Shown piece by piece: positions 22,686-33,420 of a stretch of DNA of 64,000 nucleotides. Made by a program: the position numbers and the translations under genes. Each line of letters opens with the position of its first letter. Position 1 is the first letter of the stretch. The notes under the pieces are model-generated. The model had not been told where the DNA came from and made no database searches. It saw only the letters and a list, made by a program, of their open reading frames with translations. The stretch is from Odobenus rosmarus divergens (taxonomy: Eukaryota > Chordata > Mammalia > Carnivora > Odobenidae), in assembly GCF_000321225.1 (NCBI RefSeq), contig NW_004450478.1, positions 2,885,634 through 2,949,633 of the forward strand. The letters are read 5' to 3'.

Positions 22686-24447
22686 GCCAAAACAAGGCAT
22701 ACCTCTATATATTCAGACACAGACACACACAGCGCCCAGGAGTTGGAACATAAACATTCACAACCACTGAAGACCATCACTGTTGCCCTTTTTCTTTTTT
22801 TCTTTTTTTTAACAGCCACAGATATAAGTTGTGAGAGTTATCTTTTCTTTCAGGAAACTATTTTTGATGTAAAAGTATGCGCTCTGAAATCCTGTGCAAA
22901 TGAATGGCTGACAGTTTTAGAATCACTGATCGTTTTAAAGCCAAGAGATCAATTTACCATTTTTATAGATTATTTCTTCATTGGCATTAAGGAAATGCCA
23001 ACCATTTTTGGTTTGACTAGAGTATGCGGTATTGAGTCAATGAAGCAGAAAATACTTAAGCTTTTCTTAAACCTCTGAATTATTGCGACTGGAGACTACT
23101 ACTCTAGGTTGTAATAGAGATGTCCTCAGGACACCATGTACCATAGAGGGTCAGTCTCCCTATATTTAATGACTGGATTGACGTACGTCAAATTCTTACA
23201 CACCTGATAGGATTTTTCTAGGTCTTGCCTTGAAGTCAACTATCCTTTTTCTTCCCTGTAATCCCTATTCTACCTCCGCAAGTTGTCTCTTGTTATTTCT
23301 AATACACTTAAACTAGAAAAATGTGATAGAACCTCATGTGAAACAGTAAGTAAATGCTTGGGATTGGTAAGGAGCATTCTCATCAAAAGAATGTGTACTA
23401 AGGAGGACTTTATCTATTTAGCAATGTTATCCGTTTAGTATTAATTATAATTAATAATGGAACATCCAGGCCCAGTTTCTTGAGGGCAAAAGCTACATGA
23501 TTCCTCCTTGTATTTCTATACCTAAGACCCAGCACAGGGACTTGCTAAGTATGGGAGAATTCCTTTGGTTTTTTTCTTCTTCTTTTGTACATTCAACAGT
23601 AAAACACGATTTATCTGCACCTAAACTAATTTTAACAGTAGATCCGGAGATCAAAACCCTCCATACTTATTCATTTGCAGGTATAGCCTTCTTCCCTGGT
23701 TAAGATTCAAGCAATTAGATTACCAGGACAGGTATCAGGAGAAGCCACAATGGAGGGTCTCAGAACTATCAAGGGCTGGTGAAAGCCAACACTGACGAGT
23801 GGCAACATTACACGCTGCAGTTACTAGGAAATGTGCACTTCTCATCTCAGAAAAGACTCCTTTCCCAAACAAAAAAAGAGGAAAAGGAAAAAAAAATGTA
23901 CATGGGTACTACTGATTTGCTGCAGCCCTTCCCATGCTTAAACTTGAGTAGAGGGATAAAAAGACACAGGCACACTGACCCAAAACACTAGCTCTTTATG
24001 GAGGTTTTTTTTAGGGCTATTAATTGTGAACTCTGCTACAAAGCAGTACTTTCTCATTTAAGTAGAAGTCCTGTCTTTCTCTCTGCAGCAGTACTTAGAG
24101 CACGGGATACGCCAACCTTTGTCATAGGATCCTTTCTGAAAGTGTAATTAAGAGCTACTAACCCCAGTGACTTCGGGTTTTCAGATATTCTTATTGTGGC
24201 AGAGTCACGAGATGGGAGACTTGCATTATCAGAAGCTACTCATAATGTAGGTCATTCAAAGAACTACAAATCAAAGCCGCAAAAATTTGTTGTATGTAAA
24301 TGTTTAAGAAAACATACGTTAGTGTTCCCTTCTGAGTAAATAAATCACTTCTGTGACCAGCTCAGTTCTATACAGAAATAAATTTGCTTAGAACCGGCAA
24401 TAAAAATTTGACCTGTCATTTCTTCTCCTACTACTGCACCCAAACTA
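22686..24447. other. No gene supported; L2 trace at 23478-23560
   Basis: A 111-codon frame at 22743-23078 opens with TTG, not ATG, begins in T-rich sequence and resembles no protein I know. At 23478-23560, cttgagggcaaaagctacat ... acccagcacagggacttgct fits the 3' part of L2 on the + strand. The rest is unassigned. Confidence 0.45.
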
Positions 24448-24461
24448 AAACACATCTAACA

Positions 24462-24620
24462 GGGGCGCCTGAGTGGCTCAGTCCATGATCCCAGGGTCCT
24501 GGGATCGAGCCCCGCATAGGGCTCCCTGCTCAGCAGGAAGCCTGCTCTCCCTCTCCCACTCCCGCTGCTTGTGTTCCTGCTCTCGCTCTGTCAAATAAAT
24601 AAAATTAAAAAATAAAAAAA
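24462..24620 (+). mobile_element. CAN SINE with internal deletion between A and B boxes
   Basis: The head ggggcgcctgagtggctcagt joins directly to ccatgatcccagggtcctgg, so about 27 bases (..cgttaagcgtctgccttcggctcagg) are gone. The likely cause is a deletion between short cag repeats. The flanks aaacacatctaaca (24448-24461) and aaaccacatctaaca after the tail are the target duplication. Confidence 0.94.
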
Positions 24621-24635
24621 ACCACATCTAACAAA

Positions 24636-25045
24636 GTGTTCTGATTGGGAAATAAAGGCCAGAATCTACAGTTTATTGCCTAATTCCCCCTAGTAACTTC
24701 ACTATATTGGCAAGGACAGTTAATGGATTTATAACATAAATGCTGCTTTAACACTGACTTAAGTTCATGTGTCTGTATAGCAACTTTTCATCCAGATTCC
24801 TGTGATCCATTAATAGCAACCCTAATGATTTTTTTCTTTCTCTTGCAGCTTATCATAGCTTATCATTGCTATCTAATATAGCAATCTCCGTGAATATAAT
24901 ACAGACTAAACCATGAGTTCCTTAGGTTAGCACTAAGCATTTTTGCCACAACTATCTATCACTTACATTCTTTTCCTCGACAGTTATAGCTATCCTCAAG
25001 CCCAGCAATCTGTTTAGCCTGTTATTTTTTTTTTAAAAACGCCCA
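24636..25045. other. Unassigned
   Basis: AT-rich sequence, no repeat or gene recognised; a local cttatcatagcttatcattg echo near 24850 is a small tandem duplication. Confidence 0.4.
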
Positions 25046-25245
25046 TCTTTAAATTTTAATTCCAGGGTAGTTAACCTACAGTGTTATGTTTTAGGTACAC
25101 AGTATAGTGACTCAATTCTATATATTACTTAGTGCTCATCAAAAGTGGACTCAATCCCCTTCACTTCTTTCACCCATTCCCCCCACTTCCCTCTGGTAAC
25201 CATTTGTTGTCTATAGAGAAGAGTCTGTTTTATTGGTTTATCTAA
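25046..25245 (-). mobile_element. L1 3' UTR fragment, antisense (carnivore/L1MA type)
   Basis: On the + strand the phrases ttaattccagggtagttaac, tacagtgttatgttttaggt, tatagtgactcaattctata and cttagtgctcatcaaaagtg follow the order of the inverted 3' end of carnivore-lineage L1. Only the last few hundred bases are present, as usual for 5'-truncated copies. Confidence 0.7.
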
Positions 25246-25991
25246 AGTTGGGCAATATTAAAAGCAATATAAGTCAGTTGGAAGTTTTGTTTTTTTTAAA
25301 TTCCTAAACAAGGTTAAAGACTGTTCGTTTATGGAAGAGGGAGAACATGTAGGACAGCTGACATTCTGTCCTATGGCTCCAAATCCACCTTTTGCCTACT
25401 CTTAAAGAGGGCTGAACACAGAGAAATATTCCTCCTTGCAGTGAACGTAGTGTTAAATGGTCAGTGGAAAATGCCAGTGGGACACTGCAGGAGGAGGGGG
25501 CATTCTTCCCTGGTCCGAACGTGCCTGGGTTCACGGCTTCTTAGTGCTATTCCCCAGCTGTAAGCAGTGTGAACAGGGGACACACAGTACTCCACCCCAG
25601 CTGCATGCCCCAAACCACAGACTCTCAGTGAGGCACAGCCCCAAACCTTGGCCCAATCAACACTCTACTATAGCCTTTGGCACTGGATATGGTACACCCT
25701 AGGCCTTGTTCCACTTGGCCAGTGGGCATGCTTCCATTGTTAGAATCCTTCCGCCTTCTTCCACCGTCCGGGCCCATCTGAATCCCTGAGCAGCATTCCC
25801 TGCCTACTAGACTCAAGCTGTTTCTAATCTGGAGGGGTAGTATCCTGCCTGCTTGGCAACTGTGGACCAGCGGTGGCCTGGACAACTCAGTAAACTTCTG
25901 GTATACCGTGAGCTAGAACCATACTTTCTACAATGAGCTCTCAATTCCATTCTTGGACAGGGGGATCCCTTCCCAAGTTTGTTGCTTCCTC
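25246..25991. other. More GC-rich unassigned block
   Basis: This block is richer in G+C than its surroundings (e.g. gccccaaaccttggcccaat) and has frames of 76-86 codons on both strands with no known domain. The base content would fit an old LTR or a decayed exon, but I cannot name either. It lies directly left of an MLT1 LTR. Confidence 0.35.
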
Positions 25992-26389
25992 GGTTTATTA
26001 GCTTGCTAAAGCTGCCATAACAATACCATAGACTAGGTGCCTTGAACATAGGAATTTGTTTTCTCATAATTCTGGAAGCTGAAGTCCAAGGTCAAGGTGT
26101 CAGCAGGTTCAGTTTCTTCTGAGGCCCCTATCCTTGCCTTACAGATGGTTGCCCTCTTGCTGGGTCCTCACGTGGTTTTTCTTCCATGCACATACAACCC
26201 TGGTTGTCTCTTATGTCTTCATCTCCCCCCTACTTGTAAGGACACCAATCAGATTGGATGAGGGCCCACCGTAACAGCCTCATTTTAACTTGGTGACATC
26301 TTTGAAGACCTTATCTCCAAATATGACATACTGGGGGGATTAGGATTTCAACATATGCATTTTGAGGGGGCACAATTCAGCCCATAACA
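25992..26389 (-). mobile_element. MLT1 LTR (ERVL-MaLR), solo, antisense
   Basis: The right edge cagcccataaca is the inverted start (TGTTATGGGCTG) of an MLT1 long terminal repeat. Inside are aatatgacatactggggg, ccaatcagattggatgaggg, gctgggtcctcacgtggt and ctcataattctggaagctga in the order of MLT1, ending in gctgccataac..cataga. It is an ancient mammalian endogenous LTR, about 400 bp, with no internal retroviral genes. Confidence 0.85.
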
Positions 26390-27120
26390 CTTGGATGGGC
26401 TCATCTATCCCATTAAGACATCATTTAAAGTTCTATTCACTCCTTTTGTGGTAGGTCATTAATCAAAGTTTTTCTTTTTCAAATTACTTTGCAAGTTTCT
26501 GCCTCCAAATTGGACCCTGATACTTTGACGGTGCAGTCATGTTTGGATTGGAATCCCTACATTCTATGTTCATTTTTTTTTTTAACTTCACCATCCATAT
26601 TGTTACACACCTTTCTGATCTAGAAATAAGTGCAGTTTTACAGAATTCTAGTATAGTTCTGTTGAATTCTCTGCCACTCATTCTTAACCATCAGGACAAC
26701 TTTACTGATCAAGGTCCTGGAGACTGGGTAACAGCAGCTTCAACTACTACTGAAGTGACCAAACCTAACTGCTCCCTTGACATTGGACAAGATCGATGAA
26801 GATACTTGAGCATTGTCTTGAGGGATACGGACTTTGAGGATGAATTATTTCTTAGCTCAAAACTGAAGTTCTCATTGTAAATGTAAAGCAAACCAAAGTC
26901 ACATAGCTCTGAACACAGGCATACTATCCACCTGACATTTTCTGAAGCCCCCGAGTTTGCCACAATTACGTTCTATTTCAGTAAAACTAAGATACTGGAT
27001 CAATTTATGGACAGCAGTATTTCAAGAACTCAGTCTTGGCACTAGGGATGCTCATTAGTACTAGATTATTGTTTGTGTGTTCTCAGTAGAAAGGGAAGAG
27101 CTGGGAAATATGAGTTTTTA
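26390..27120. other. Unassigned stretch
   Basis: Overlapping frames of 65-86 codons on both strands, none with a family I recognise. A T11 run near 26572 breaks the character. I see no splice-flanked exon that I would defend. Confidence 0.4.
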
Positions 27121-27309
27121 CTTTTTTAAAGATTTTATTTGACAGAGAGAGACGCAGTGAGAGAAGGAACACAAGCAGGGGGAGTGGGAGAGGGAGAAGC
27201 AGGCTTCCCGCCGAGCAGGGAGCCCTACACGGGGCTGGATCCCAGGACCCTGGGGATCACGACCCAAGCCAAAGGCAGACGCTCAACGTCTGAGCCACCC
27301 AGATGCCCC
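27121..27309 (-). mobile_element. CAN SINE, antisense
   Basis: The copy reads ttaaagattttatttgacag, GA-rich body, ggatcccaggaccctgggga and head gagccacccagatgcccc. Flanked by gagttttta at 27112-27120 and 27310-27318. Confidence 0.94.
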
Positions 27310-27318
27310 GAGTTTTTA

Positions 27319-28445
27319 ACCTTTATATAGAGATAGGATTTTGATATACAGGTATTTATACATACAGAAGTTCATACTGATAACTCCAATTTAAATTTAG
27401 GACCTCAGGTTACTTATATTCTTAGAGAGGACACTGGTGGGCTAGTACTTGGCAAGACTACTACCTTGCCACCAAAACAAGGCTGTGTCCCTTTAATAAC
27501 CCATTAAGCTGTTTCACATGGTTTTCTGCATGTATGTTGTGTATTTTGGATCACAAAAAGATTAACTGAAAATTTTAAAAGATGGCAAGGGTCTAAGAAA
27601 TGCTTCCTCACATCTTAGTAAAAACAGTTTTGTAATGTATTTTACAAAATACCCACAAATATCAACTATCAAGCCATGAAAAGACATGGAGGACTCTTAA
27701 ATGCATATTACTAAGTGGTGTTTTTAATATATGGAGATAAAACATCCTCGGAAACCATTGTTTTATTATATTACCCACTGCTAAGCAAAGACTACTAGTT
27801 AGGCAAATTATTTGCTAAACTGAGCAAACTCTTATTTATTCAATCATTTATATCATTTGCTGTTACTTTTTCCTCTTTTAAAGATTCTAGTATTATAGGT
27901 CCTCAGCTAGTTGGGAATTCCACTTATTTCTCCCCCTCCTAGTCTTCCAAATTCCATGAAAGGAAGTCCCCAGAGACTAAACACCCTACTTGTATCAGTA
28001 CCTTATTCAGTGATTTCTGGTAATATATCAATTCCCCATTTGTATGGTGCCATACATCCATGAATGCTATAGATGTTGAGTTATTCTAAAGGATTTTCAT
28101 GATATACTGACAGAAAACAGAGCTTCAAAAAAAAAAAAAAAAAAACGGAAGCAGCATTTCCTTATTGTCAGTTACAGATCTAAAACTCGGAACAAATGCT
28201 AAAAGCTAAAAAAGGTCTTAAATGGTAAATGTTGTAGAAAACGAAAAAAGGTATAAAAACTTTTTAATATGGGAATTGCCAAGTATTAACAGTATATGGG
28301 AATGGATGTGGAGGGCATCACCTTTATGCTAGATCCAATACGTTAGTGTCTTTAGGATCTCTCCACAGTACCCAGCACATAGTTATTTATTCATTCAATA
28401 TTTCAGCCCTTAGGATCTTCCAGTTATTACAGGTTAGATGCTAAA
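27319..28445. other. Unassigned; A19 run at 28127-28145 and L2 trace at 28345-28410
   Basis: No gene signal. gatctctccacagtacccag then cacatagttatttattcatt and caatatt resemble the very 3' end of L2 (cccagcacatagtaggtgct..). Confidence 0.45.
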
Positions 28446-28459
28446 AATATCTAGTTCCA

Positions 28460-28632
28460 GGGTGCCTGGGTGGCTCAGTCAGTTGGGCAGCTGCCTTCTG
28501 CTCAAGTAGTGATCCTGGGGTCCTGGGATCAAGCTGTGTCAGGCTCCCTGCTCAGCAGGGTGTCTGCTTCTCCCTTTCCCTCTGACCCTCCCCCCACTCA
28601 TGCTCTCTCTCTCTCAAATGAAATCTTAAAAA
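28460..28632 (+). mobile_element. CAN SINE
   Basis: The head ggtgcctgggtggctcagtc is followed by agttgggcagctgccttctg, a variant head-body link, then a CT body with ctctctctctctcaaatgaa. Flanked by atctagttcca (28449-28459) and atctagctcca (28634-28644). Confidence 0.93.
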
Positions 28633-28729
28633 AATCTAGCTCCATTACTGATACTATTTTTTTTATTACTGATACTATGTTTTGTTTTAATTATGGTCGT
28701 CTTTAAATTAAGTATGGTAGGGGCGCCTC

Positions 28730-28908
28730 AGTCACTAAGCGTCTGCCTTTGGCTTGGGTCATGATCGCAGGGTCCTGGGATCGAGCCCCGCATCGGCTCC
28801 CTGCTCAGCGGAGAGCCTGCTTCTCCCTCTCGCTCTGCTGCTCCCCCTGCTTGTGCTCTGTCTCTGACATAAAATCTTTTAAAAAAATTTTTAAAAATTA
28901 AAAAATAT
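28730..28908 (+). mobile_element. CAN SINE with deleted A box
   Basis: The start ggggcgcctcagtcactaag lacks about nine bases of the usual cctgggtggctcag, removing the core of the pol III A box. The rest is full length, with an AT-rich tail. Perfect 9-bp duplication agtatggta at 28721-28729 and 28909-28917. Confidence 0.93.
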
Positions 28909-29136
28909 AGTATGGTATCCCCCTATAAACTTACTCTATAGAACACTACTGTTTGTTAATACACAGTAAAAACCTAATGGTTGTTTTTGGCTCCCAACAT
29001 ACTGTCAACTGCTCCTTGGACCTCAAAGCTAGGAATCAAATCCTCTGTTCTTACATCCTATATGGAATACAGCATGAAAAGCTATGAAAAAAGAGACCAA
29101 GGTCCTACCACTTCCCATTCTTCCACTCAGATTTTA

Positions 29137-29317
29137 TTTTTTTTATTTATTTTAGAGAGAGAATGAGAGAGAGAGAGCACGAGAGGGAAGAGGGTCAGAG
29201 GGAGAAGCAGACCCCCCGCTGAGCAGGGAGCCCGATGTGGGACTCGATCCCAGGACTCCAGTATCATGACCTGAGCCGAAGGCAGTCGCTTAACCAACTG
29301 AGCCACCCAGGCGCCCT
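29137..29317 (-). mobile_element. CAN SINE, antisense
   Basis: The copy has tttttttatttattttagag, a (GA)n body, ccaggactccagtatcatga and head gagccacccaggcgcc. The 17-bp duplication cttccactcagatttta is perfect (29120-29136 and 29318-29334), which points to a fairly recent insertion. Confidence 0.96.
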
Positions 29318-29334
29318 CTTCCACTCAGATTTTA

Positions 29335-30112
29335 AAGCAGCAGGTAGGAGGAAAGATTTTTCAAAGTCAACATTGAGAAAAGTACAAGCTAATTATGTCT
29401 TTATCTGTACTAAGTCCCTTTTGATCCTCCCTGCAAGATGTAAATCAATACCTGCATTTATAGGGTTTTTCTTCTCTTCCTACTCACAATTAAAAAACAA
29501 AGTATAATCATGAGTAAGAACACTTTCATTTTCTATTCAAATCCAAGCTCCAAATTATATCAACAGCCTATAATAATTATATTGCTTAATTATGCTAATT
29601 TGTGATAATTACATTTAAGTCTTTTTGCTAAAATGTTATTGTGATGTTATATAACTCATCATCTCTAGCTGTTAACCACAAATGCAGTGTTTATACTTCT
29701 CTAGTCAAAAAAACAAGCAAAACCACCATCACTTGTAAATCACCTTGCTTATTTATGGTAAGAACGTTTTAGGTTCAGAAATTCTCTCAAAAACTGAACT
29801 TTAACATCCAAAGTTTGACTTGAGTAAATGCCTATTAATGCATGTAGGCTATATAGGGGTATTCTGATAATACCACTGCATTAAAACTGTACAGTCCTAA
29901 AGAACAGCTTTGTCTCAGTTACTTTTCAGGGTTTTATTTGGTAATAGCATTTTTAGTACTGTACCAAACAAAAACCAAAAACCACAAACTGGGTTATAAT
30001 GGGAAATACCTAAGTAATCGAGGATTCTTTTGAAGTTACAGATGTATTAGCTTTCCCTTTCCGCTCCCCACCCCCAAAGACCTTCCCCCTTAAACACTGA
30101 AAAAGGACTGTG
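29335..30112. other. Unassigned AT-rich stretch
   Basis: No repeat or gene recognised. Two short poly-purine or poly-C patches occur near 30060-30080. Confidence 0.4.
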
Positions 30113-30114
30113 TC

Positions 30115-30263
30115 CCACAAAAATGGGAAGCAGGGTATTAAGGAGGGCACTTGTTATGAGCACACTGGGTATTCTAAGTGATGAATCACTGTTTCTATTC
30201 CTGAAACCAACAGTGCAATGCTGAGTCGAATTTAAACACTTATAAAAAAAAAAAAAAAAAAAA
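30115..30263 (+). mobile_element. L1 3' end, 5'-truncated, sense
   Basis: The phrases ttaaggagggcacttgttat, gagcacactgggtattctaa, gtgatgaatcactgtttcta and cctgaaaccaacagtgcaat followed by aatttaaacactta and an A20 tail are the last ~150 bases of carnivore-lineage L1. Only the terminus is present. Confidence 0.85.
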
Positions 30264-30283
30264 GTTCACCAGGGAGAAGGTCT

Positions 30284-30530
30284 TAGTTTTATTTTTAATT
30301 TTTACTTAAGTTCAATTAACATATAATGTATTATTGGTTTCAGAGGTAGAGTTCAGTGATTCATTAGTCTTATATAATACCCACTGCTCACTACAGCACA
30401 TGCCCTCCCTAATGTCCATCACCCAGTTACCCCAACCCCCCCCACCTTCCTCCCCTCCAGCAACCCTCAGTTTCCTATGATTAAGAGTCTCTTATGGTTT
30501 GTCTCACCCTGATTTCATCTTTTTTTTTCC
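30284..30530 (-). mobile_element. L1 3' end, 5'-truncated, antisense
   Basis: On the + strand: ttttatttttaatttttact, tcaattaacatataatgtat, tggtttcagaggtagagttc, tacccactgctcactacagc and aagagtctcttatggtttgt. This is the inverted carnivore L1 3' UTR. It lies tail to tail with the sense copy just before it, only about 20 bases apart. Confidence 0.85.
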
Positions 30531-30650
30531 ATTTTTATGATCTGCTTTGTTTCTTAAAGTTTTAAAAGTATTGTTATCCATGTTAGCTTTTAATAAACTA
30601 TTTTTAGAGCAGTTTCAGGTTAACAAAATGAAGGTACAGAGATGTCCCAT

Positions 30651-30667
30651 AGAAACCCCCCTACCCC
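30651..30667. repeat. Left target-site duplication of the ATP5PD retrocopy
   Basis: agaaacccccctacccc, repeated without a mismatch at 31264-31280 directly after the retrocopy's A tail. Confidence 0.95.
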
Positions 30668-31263
30668 GGGACTCTAGGCCGCCGGGGTCAGTGAAGGATC
30701 TCAAGATGGCTGCGTGAAAACTTGCTCTAAAAACCATTGACTGGGTAGCTTTTGGGGAGATCATACCCCGAAACCAGAAGGCCATTGCTAACTCCCTGAA
30801 ATCCTGGAATGAGACACTTACCTCCAGATTGGCTACTCTCCCTGAGAAACCACCTGCTATCGACTGGGCTTACTATAAGGCCAATGTGGCAAAGGCTGGT
30901 TTGGTAGATGACTTTGAGAAGAAGTTTAATGCCCTGAAGGTTCCTGTGCCAGAGGATAAATATACTGTTCAGGTGGATGCTGAAGAAAAAGAAGATGTGA
31001 AAAGTTGTGCCGAGTTTTTGTCTCTCTCAAAGGCCAGGATTAAGGAATATGAAAAAGAGCTGGAGAAGATGAGGAACATAATTCCATTTGATCAGATGAC
31101 CATTGAGGACCTGAATGAAGTCTTCCCAGAAACCAGATTAGACAAGAAGTATCCCTATTGGCCTCACAAGCCAATTGAGAATTTATAAACTTGAGTTGGG
31201 GAGAAAGCTCTGGCCCTCGTATTGTAAATGCTGGACATTAAAAATAATGATACGGAAAAAAAA
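30668..31263 (+). pseudogene. ATP5PD: Processed retrocopy of ATP5PD (ATP synthase subunit d)
   Basis: The parent encodes subunit d of the mitochondrial F1Fo ATP synthase peripheral stalk. The copy has no introns, keeps 5' UTR-like sequence (gccggggtcagtgaaggatc), the start ATG at 30706-30708 and the whole frame to TAA at 31186-31188, then a 3' UTR and short A tail; a 17-bp duplication flanks it. The frame is 160 codons against 161 in the parent: one lysine of the C-terminal KKK run is missing (DKKYPYWPH). Recognisable blocks are [20 protein letters not shown] and [11 protein letters not shown]. The break is at codon 4, where TGA (30715-30717) stands for the expected arginine CGA, a typical CpG decay. 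No other stop or frameshift is present. No in-frame ATG follows until deep in the C-terminal half, so a useful product is unlikely. Confidence 0.96.
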
Positions 31264-31280
31264 AGAAACCCCCCTACCCC
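31264..31280. repeat. Right target-site duplication of the ATP5PD retrocopy
   Basis: agaaacccccctacccc, identical to 30651-30667. Confidence 0.95.
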
Positions 31281-31324
31281 AATAAATGCACAGTGTGCCT
31301 CATTATCAAAATCCTCCAGAGTAG

Positions 31325-31511
31325 GGATGCCTGGGTGACTCAGTCATTAAGCGTCTGCCTTCAGCTCAGGTCATGATCCCAGGGTCCAGGGATCGAGCCC
31401 CACATCGGGCTCCCTGCTCAGCGGGAAGCCTGCTTCTCCCTCTCCCTCTGCCCCTGCTTTGTGCTCCTGCTCTGTGTCTGTCTCTGTCAAATAAATCTTT
31501 AAAAAAAAAAA
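31325..31511 (+). mobile_element. CAN SINE inside the old L1
   Basis: Complete young-type copy (ggatgcctgggtgactcagt ... tctgtcaaataaatcttt, A tail). Perfect 17-bp duplication aaaatcctccagagtag at 31308-31324 and 31512-31528. Confidence 0.96.
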
Positions 31512-32284
31512 AAAATCCTCCAGAGTAGTGTATTTGCTACAGTTAATAACCCTACACCGACATAATCATCCAAAGGCCTTCGTTTACCTGAAAATTCACA
31601 CTTGGTTTTATTCAATCTATGGTTTACGGACAAATGTATACTAATGACGTGTACCCATGACTATGATATCAGTATTTTCATTGCCCTAAAAATCCTGTGC
31701 TCTGCCTATTCATCCCTCCCTTCCCTATCCCTCAGCAGCCATTTATCTTCTCTATAGTTTTGCCTTTTCTAGATCATAGCTGGAATCATACAGAAACCTT
31801 TCCAAATCAGTTCCTTCACTTAGTAGTAATATGCATTTAAGGTTCCCCCACTTTTATGGCTTGATATTTCTGTTAAGCACTAATATTCCCTGTCTAAATA
31901 TACCAGCTTATTTATCCACTCACCTACTGAATAACATCTTGGTTGCATCCACGTTTTGGAAATTATGAATAAAGCTGCCAGTGTAGGTATAAGTTTTTAA
32001 GTACTCTGGACAAATAGTAATGAGCAGAATTGCTGGACTGTATGGTAAGAGTATGTTCTTTTTCTTAGAAGCTATCAAACCATCTTCCAGAACATCTGAT
32101 CCAGTTTATATTCTCACCAGCCATGGGAGTTCTCATTGTTCCACATCAGCATTTGCTGTTGTCAATGTTTCAAGTTTTGGCCATTCTAACAGGTTTGTAG
32201 TGGGAGCTCATGGTTTTAAATTTGCATTTCCCCAGCTTCAATTTTAAAATTACTTCATTCATGTGTGTATAGGGACATGGGGGC

Positions 32285-32410
32285 AAAGCTAATCCTATTA
32301 TTCCCATTTTAAAGCTTAGTAAAAGGAGGCTGAGGAAAAGTGAGCCCACAGCTAGCATGTGAAACCCGATTACAAGGTCTAACTACATCAAGCTATTCTG
32401 CCTTCCAACT
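32285..32410 (-). repeat. MIR SINE fragment, antisense
   Basis: The order cctattattcccattttaaa, aggaggctgaggaaaagtga, gcccacagctagcatgtgaa and accc matches the inverted MIR core (ccccattttacagatgagga .. cacacagctagtaagtggca). Confidence 0.65.
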
Positions 32411-32717
32411 GATATCCTGGCTAAGCGTTTTTGAAAAACAAGTCAAGCTGAGAATATTCTGGGCGGTAATATTAGCAAAATCCTCAAGGGACAGAGGAAG
32501 ATATACTAAGCATATCACATAAGCAAAATGACAGGAAATCTTAATTTAGTGAAGCCTGAAACAAACGTAGAATTTTGAAATATCAAATGAAATACTCTAA
32601 GCAGCATCTTAACTGCACCCCTGTAACCATAACAGTATCAATAAAAACTAGAAAATCTGTATTATGGGGCTTAGCAAGCTTTGTATGTCCTACCAAAACA
32701 ATATTCTCGTGTTTAAA
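32411..32717. other. Unassigned
   Basis: AT-rich, no repeat or coding sequence recognised. Confidence 0.4.
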
Positions 32718-32907
32718 TTTTTTTTTAAGATTTTATTTATTTATTTGACAGACACAGCGAGAGAGGGAGCACAAGCAGGGCTAGTGGGAGAGGGAGAAGC
32801 AAGCTTCCTGCAGAGCAGGGAGCCCGATGCAGGGCTCGATCCCAGGACCCTGGGATCATGACCTGAGCTGAAGGCAGATGCTTAACGACTGAGCTACCCA
32901 GGCGCCC
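32718..32907 (-). mobile_element. CAN SINE, antisense
   Basis: T tract, aagattttatttatttattt, GA body with gggctagtgggagaggg, cgatcccaggaccctgggat and head gagctacccaggcgcc. Flanks taaatttttt and taaatgtttttt suggest a short T-rich duplication. Confidence 0.94.
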
Positions 32908-32969
32908 CTAAATGTTTTTTTTAAATCAAGTATATTATTCACATACCAAGACTTATATCACGTTAAAAC

Positions 32970-33095
32970 TTGTGTCCAGTTTTGTTGGGACACAGCCATG
33001 CCCATTCATTTGCATACTAGGACTGCTTTTGCATTCCAAGAGTTGATACAGAGACACTATGGCCCACAAAGCCGAAAATATTTAGTATTTATACC
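32970..33095 (-). mobile_element. Old hAT-type DNA transposon fragment (probable)
   Basis: tgtccagttttgttgggaca, cagccatgcccattcatttg, ctgcttttgcattccaagag and atggcccacaaagccgaaaa are in the order of a well-known non-autonomous mammalian element that ends ..gtttgccgacccctg. That end is missing here. I recognise the pattern but not the exact family name. Confidence 0.6.
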
Positions 33096-33420
33096 AATAA
33101 ATATGAATGCAGTTATTTTATTGTATGGTTTTAAAGACAGCCAACATCTATTTTTATTATAAGTTCCTGTGAATCAAACTATGATGTTCACATACAGTTG
33201 TAATTTTATTAAACTGATTGTAGTTTGGTTAATAGAATCCTCCTTTAGACACTTGATTCAGGGTCTGTGTACTGTTAACGGGCTGAGTGGGAATTATTCC
33301 TAGGTCGGTCCCACAGAGCTTTTGCACAAAGCTTAACGCTCAAATTAGAAAGCATGAAGGAAAATAAAGCTGAAGCAGGCAGTTTTTACAGGCAAAGCCA
33401 AGATGTATTTAAAATGTAAG

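Larger units (their letters stand above)
30595..32245 (-). mobile_element. Old L1 (L1M-type) 3' region, antisense, host of two insertions
   Basis: With the insertions removed, the parts 30595-30667, 31281-31324 and 31529-32245 join into one inverted L1M 3' region: gcagtttcaggttaacaaaa, tacagagatgtcccatag, then attttcattgccctaaaaat, ttcacttagtagtaatatgc, tcacctactgaataacatct, gaattgctggactgtatggt and tttgcatttccccagcttca. It carried the target sites for both the ATP5PD retrocopy and a SINE, so it predates them. Confidence 0.8.

Noticed and set aside
22743..23078. 111-codon open frame with a hydrophobic start
   Set aside because: It starts with TTG, begins in a T-rich run that makes phenylalanine repeats, and matches no family I know.
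25246..25991. Decayed exon or CpG island
   Set aside because: It is GC-richer than its neighbours but CpG is scarce, and frames on both strands overlap without a known domain.
30829..31188. Functional truncated ATP5PD protein starting at 30829
   Set aside because: The codon there is TTG, not ATG. The locus is an intronless retrocopy with an early stop and no usable in-frame ATG near the start.
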